DNA of 64,000 nucleotides, from NCBI RefSeq assembly GCF_014636175.1, contig NZ_BMDW01000003.1, positions 62,001-126,000 of the forward strand, given 5' to 3'. The notes under the pieces are model-generated. The model was not told the origin of the DNA, searched no databases, and saw nothing but the letters and a program-made list of their open reading frames with translations. Position numbers and translations under genes: made by a program. Below, in pieces: positions 62,253 through 64,000 of this stretch. This DNA is from Sphingomonas psychrolutea. Lineage in GTDB: Bacteria > Pseudomonadota > Alphaproteobacteria > Sphingomonadales > Sphingomonadaceae. Within the stretch, counting starts at the first letter, position 1. Every line of letters starts with the position of its first letter.

Positions 62253-63071
62253 CTAGTGCAGATGCACCGCGTCGTGAAGGTACAGCGACGTGAGCAAGGC
62301 GAACACATAGGCCTGGATCGCGCAGACCAGCAGCTCGAGCGCGCTGACCCCGATGATCATGATGAAGCTCAGGATGCCGACGACCGAGCCGAGCCCGCCG
62401 CCCGCGCTGAAGCCCTGCACCACGAAACTGCCGAACACTTCGAGCAGGATGTGCCCCGCCGTCATCGCGACGAACAGTCGCAGCGCGAGCGAGAAGGGGC
62501 GGACCATGAACGACACGAATTCGACCGGGATGATCACCGGCATCAGCCACGCCGGCGCGCCGTGCGGCACGAACAGCGTGAAGAATTTGAAGCCATGCTT
62601 CCAGAACCCAACCGCCAACACGATCCCGAACGACAGGAAGGCGAGGATCGCGGTCACCGTGATATGGCTCGTCACCGCAAAAGTATGCAGCCCCGGCACG
62701 ATCGACAACGGCAGGACGCCGACGAGATTGGCGAACAGGATGAAGTAGAACAGCGAGAAGATGTACGGCGCAAATTTCTTGCCGCCGGCACCGATGTTCA
62801 CCGACACCATATTGTCGATGAAGCTGACCGCATCTTCCGCCGCAACCTGCCAGCGACCGGGCACGAGCTGACGCTTCAGCCCGCCCGAGATGAACAAGGC
62901 GAGCAACACGAACACGACGACCATGAACAGCGCCGAATTGGTGAACGACACGTCATAACCGAACAGGCTCATATGGCGGCCGAGCACGGGCTCCACCATG
63001 AACTGTTCCATCGGATCGATCTTACCAGCGCTCGCGCTTGCGGCGGTCACGGCGTTCGCTACGGCGCTCAC
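62253..63071 (-). CDS. atpB: ATP synthase F0 subunit a
   Basis: A 272-residue subunit a forming the proton half-channels. The essential Arg is in the motif SLALRLFVAMTAGHILLEV, and the later GVSALELLVCAIQAYVFALL holds the other conserved residues. Five to six membrane helices are seen. Its start overlaps the atpI stop as ATGA (63068-63071). Confidence 0.95.
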   Translation of the reverse strand: MSAVANAVTAASASAGKIDPMEQFMVEPVLGRHMSLFGYDVSFTNSALFMVVVFVLLALFISGGLKRQLVPGRWQVAAEDAVSFIDNMVSVNIGAGGKKFAPYIFSLFYFILFANLVGVLPLSIVPGLHTFAVTSHITVTAILAFLSFGIVLAVGFWKHGFKFFTLFVPHGAPAWLMPVIIPVEFVSFMVRPFSLALRLFVAMTAGHILLEVFGSFVVQGFSAGGGLGSVVGILSFIMIIGVSALELLVCAIQAYVFALLTSLYLHDAVHLH

Positions 63072-63352
63072 TGGGCGCGCTCCTTCGAAATCTTGATGAT
63101 GTTAAGGAACGCCCCGACAATCGCGAGCGTCAGCACGATCAGCAAGGCCCAAGGCGACGTGCCGAGCCACTGATCGAGCGCCCAGCCCATAATCCCGCCA
63201 CCGAACAAGGCACCGAGCAGCAGCGCGAGGACTTTCGATCCCTGCCCATAGCCCTTTGCTTGCGGTGCCGCGACGCCAGCGCGCGACAGTCCGGCCGCTT
63301 TTGCCGAGGCAATGCGGGCGTCCAAATCGTCAGTCTGGCGGTCGTCGGCCAA
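63068..63352 (-). CDS. atpI: ATP synthase accessory protein I
   Basis: A 94-residue AtpI-like protein with a hydrophilic start and two membrane helices (about 40-62, 68-88, GSKVLALLLGALFGGGIMGW). It may assist c-ring assembly. It is the first gene of the F0 operon; the promoter should lie in the gap 63353-63547 shared with radC, where I recognise no clear motif. Confidence 0.85.
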   Translation of the reverse strand: MADDRQTDDLDARIASAKAAGLSRAGVAAPQAKGYGQGSKVLALLLGALFGGGIMGWALDQWLGTSPWALLIVLTLAIVGAFLNIIKISKERAQ

Positions 63353-63547
63353 GGGCGGCTATCCTGATAAGAAAACGCCGCGATGCTGTTGGCACCGCGA
63401 CGATGAACATCGGGGAACTACGATGACCTGCAACAAGCCGCCGTTTCACGGGCCGTTTAGGAAGCTGACCGGGGGGTGTCAACTCTTGTGCACCGCGACG
63501 CGCGATCCGTTGCGCAGCGGCGCGCGGGGCGATAGTCTTTGCGACCG

Positions 63548-64000
63548 ATGAGCACCCCTGCCCCCGATCATGCCGGACATCGCGGGCGCTTGCGCCAGCG
63601 GCTGCTCGAACAAGGCGGCGAAGGCCTGCTCGACCATGAACTCGTCGAATATCTGCTCGCGCTGGCCATCCCGCGGCGCGACACCAAACCGCTCGCCAAG
63701 GCGCTGCTGGCCGAATTCGGCGGCGTGGGCGCGCTGTTCACCGCCGATGCCGCTGCCTTGATGCGCGTCCCCGGCATGGGCGAGACCAGCGCCGCTGCGA
63801 TCCGCATCGTCCAGGCGACCGCTTTGCGCCTGCTCCGCGCCGAGGCGAGCGTCCAGCCCGTGCTGGCGAGCTGGCAAGCGCTGATCGATTATCTCCATGT
63901 CGACATGGCGCACCGCACGACCGAACGCGTCCGCGTGCTCCACCTCAATACCCGCAACGTCCTGATCCGCGACGAAGTGATGAGCGACGGTTCGATCGAC
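63548..64000 (+). CDS. radC: RadC family protein, 5' part (gene continues past the window)
   Basis: ATG 63548 opens a frame with no stop to base 64000 (151 codons). The beginning (HRGRLRQRLLEQGGEGLLDH, then ELVEYLLALAIPRRDTKPLA) and the helix-hairpin-helix LMRVPGMGETSAAAIRIVQA match RadC/DUF2466. VRVLHLNTRNVLIRDEVMS is the start of the JAMM-type domain whose metal motif would come beyond the window. The function of RadC is unsettled. It is divergent from atpI. Confidence 0.9.
   Translation, partial: MSTPAPDHAGHRGRLRQRLLEQGGEGLLDHELVEYLLALAIPRRDTKPLAKALLAEFGGVGALFTADAAALMRVPGMGETSAAAIRIVQATALRLLRAEASVQPVLASWQALIDYLHVDMAHRTTERVRVLHLNTRNVLIRDEVMSDGSID

Overview
The window is GC-rich chromosomal DNA from an alphaproteobacterium, most likely Sphingomonas or a close sphingomonad. 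The signs are the large TonB-dependent receptor, the F0 ATPase operon atpI-B-E-F'-F standing apart from the F1 genes, the TamA/TamB pair, frequent GTG/TTG starts, and intergenic palindromes of types common in sphingomonad genomes. I see no prophage, transposase, integrase or CRISPR array. Both ends cut genes: pyrC at the left and radC at the right.

Left part (1-16 kb): the 3' end of pyrC; an operon of a ParA-type ATPase, a ribbon-helix-helix-like protein and a TPR/SPOR protein, with a divergent Sel1/SPOR protein; a small lipoprotein; serB and miaA with overlapping start regions; then branched-chain amino acid synthesis (ilvI, ilvH, ilvC and, after a YceI protein and a BLUF photoreceptor, leuA). 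leuA is preceded by a leucine-rich 14-codon leader and mutually exclusive hairpins, a strong attenuator candidate. A pterin/folate cluster folE-folM-folB follows. Middle (16-31 kb): a TonB-dependent receptor, a SWIB protein, tRNA-Arg(CCT), an operon comF-grxC-nitrilase-DUF1178, a methyltransferase, a DUF1223 protein with an AraC regulator, a TPR-histidine kinase with a single-domain response regulator, an EAL phosphodiesterase and argE.

Centre right (31-50 kb): a self-regulated efflux operon (TetR, EmrA, EmrB, NodT-type outer membrane factor) next to a Baeyer-Villiger-type monooxygenase; tamB/tamA; malate synthase G; a MarR regulator divergent from hppD-hmgA (tyrosine to homogentisate breakdown); and a translationally coupled YqcI/YcgG-DUF1989 pair that may act on a guanidino compound. 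Right part (50-64 kb): an operon of a small membrane protein, an orphan prepilin peptidase, a secreted protein and a coniferyl aldehyde dehydrogenase-like enzyme; a thiolase; SH3/GNAT genes; a D-2-hydroxyacid dehydrogenase; uvrC; the F0 ATP synthase operon; and the 5' part of radC.

Recurring themes are short stop/start overlaps (ATGA, and three cases of TTGA where a TTG start is used) and seven intergenic inverted repeats of about four sequence types. The most interesting signals are the leuA attenuator, the ParA/RHH/SPOR locus, the YqcI-DUF1989 pair, a hairpin that could hide the ilvI ribosome binding site, and palindromic operator candidates at the efflux operon and the hppD promoter. Promoter, operator and hairpin calls were made by eye and have not been tested by folding or alignment.
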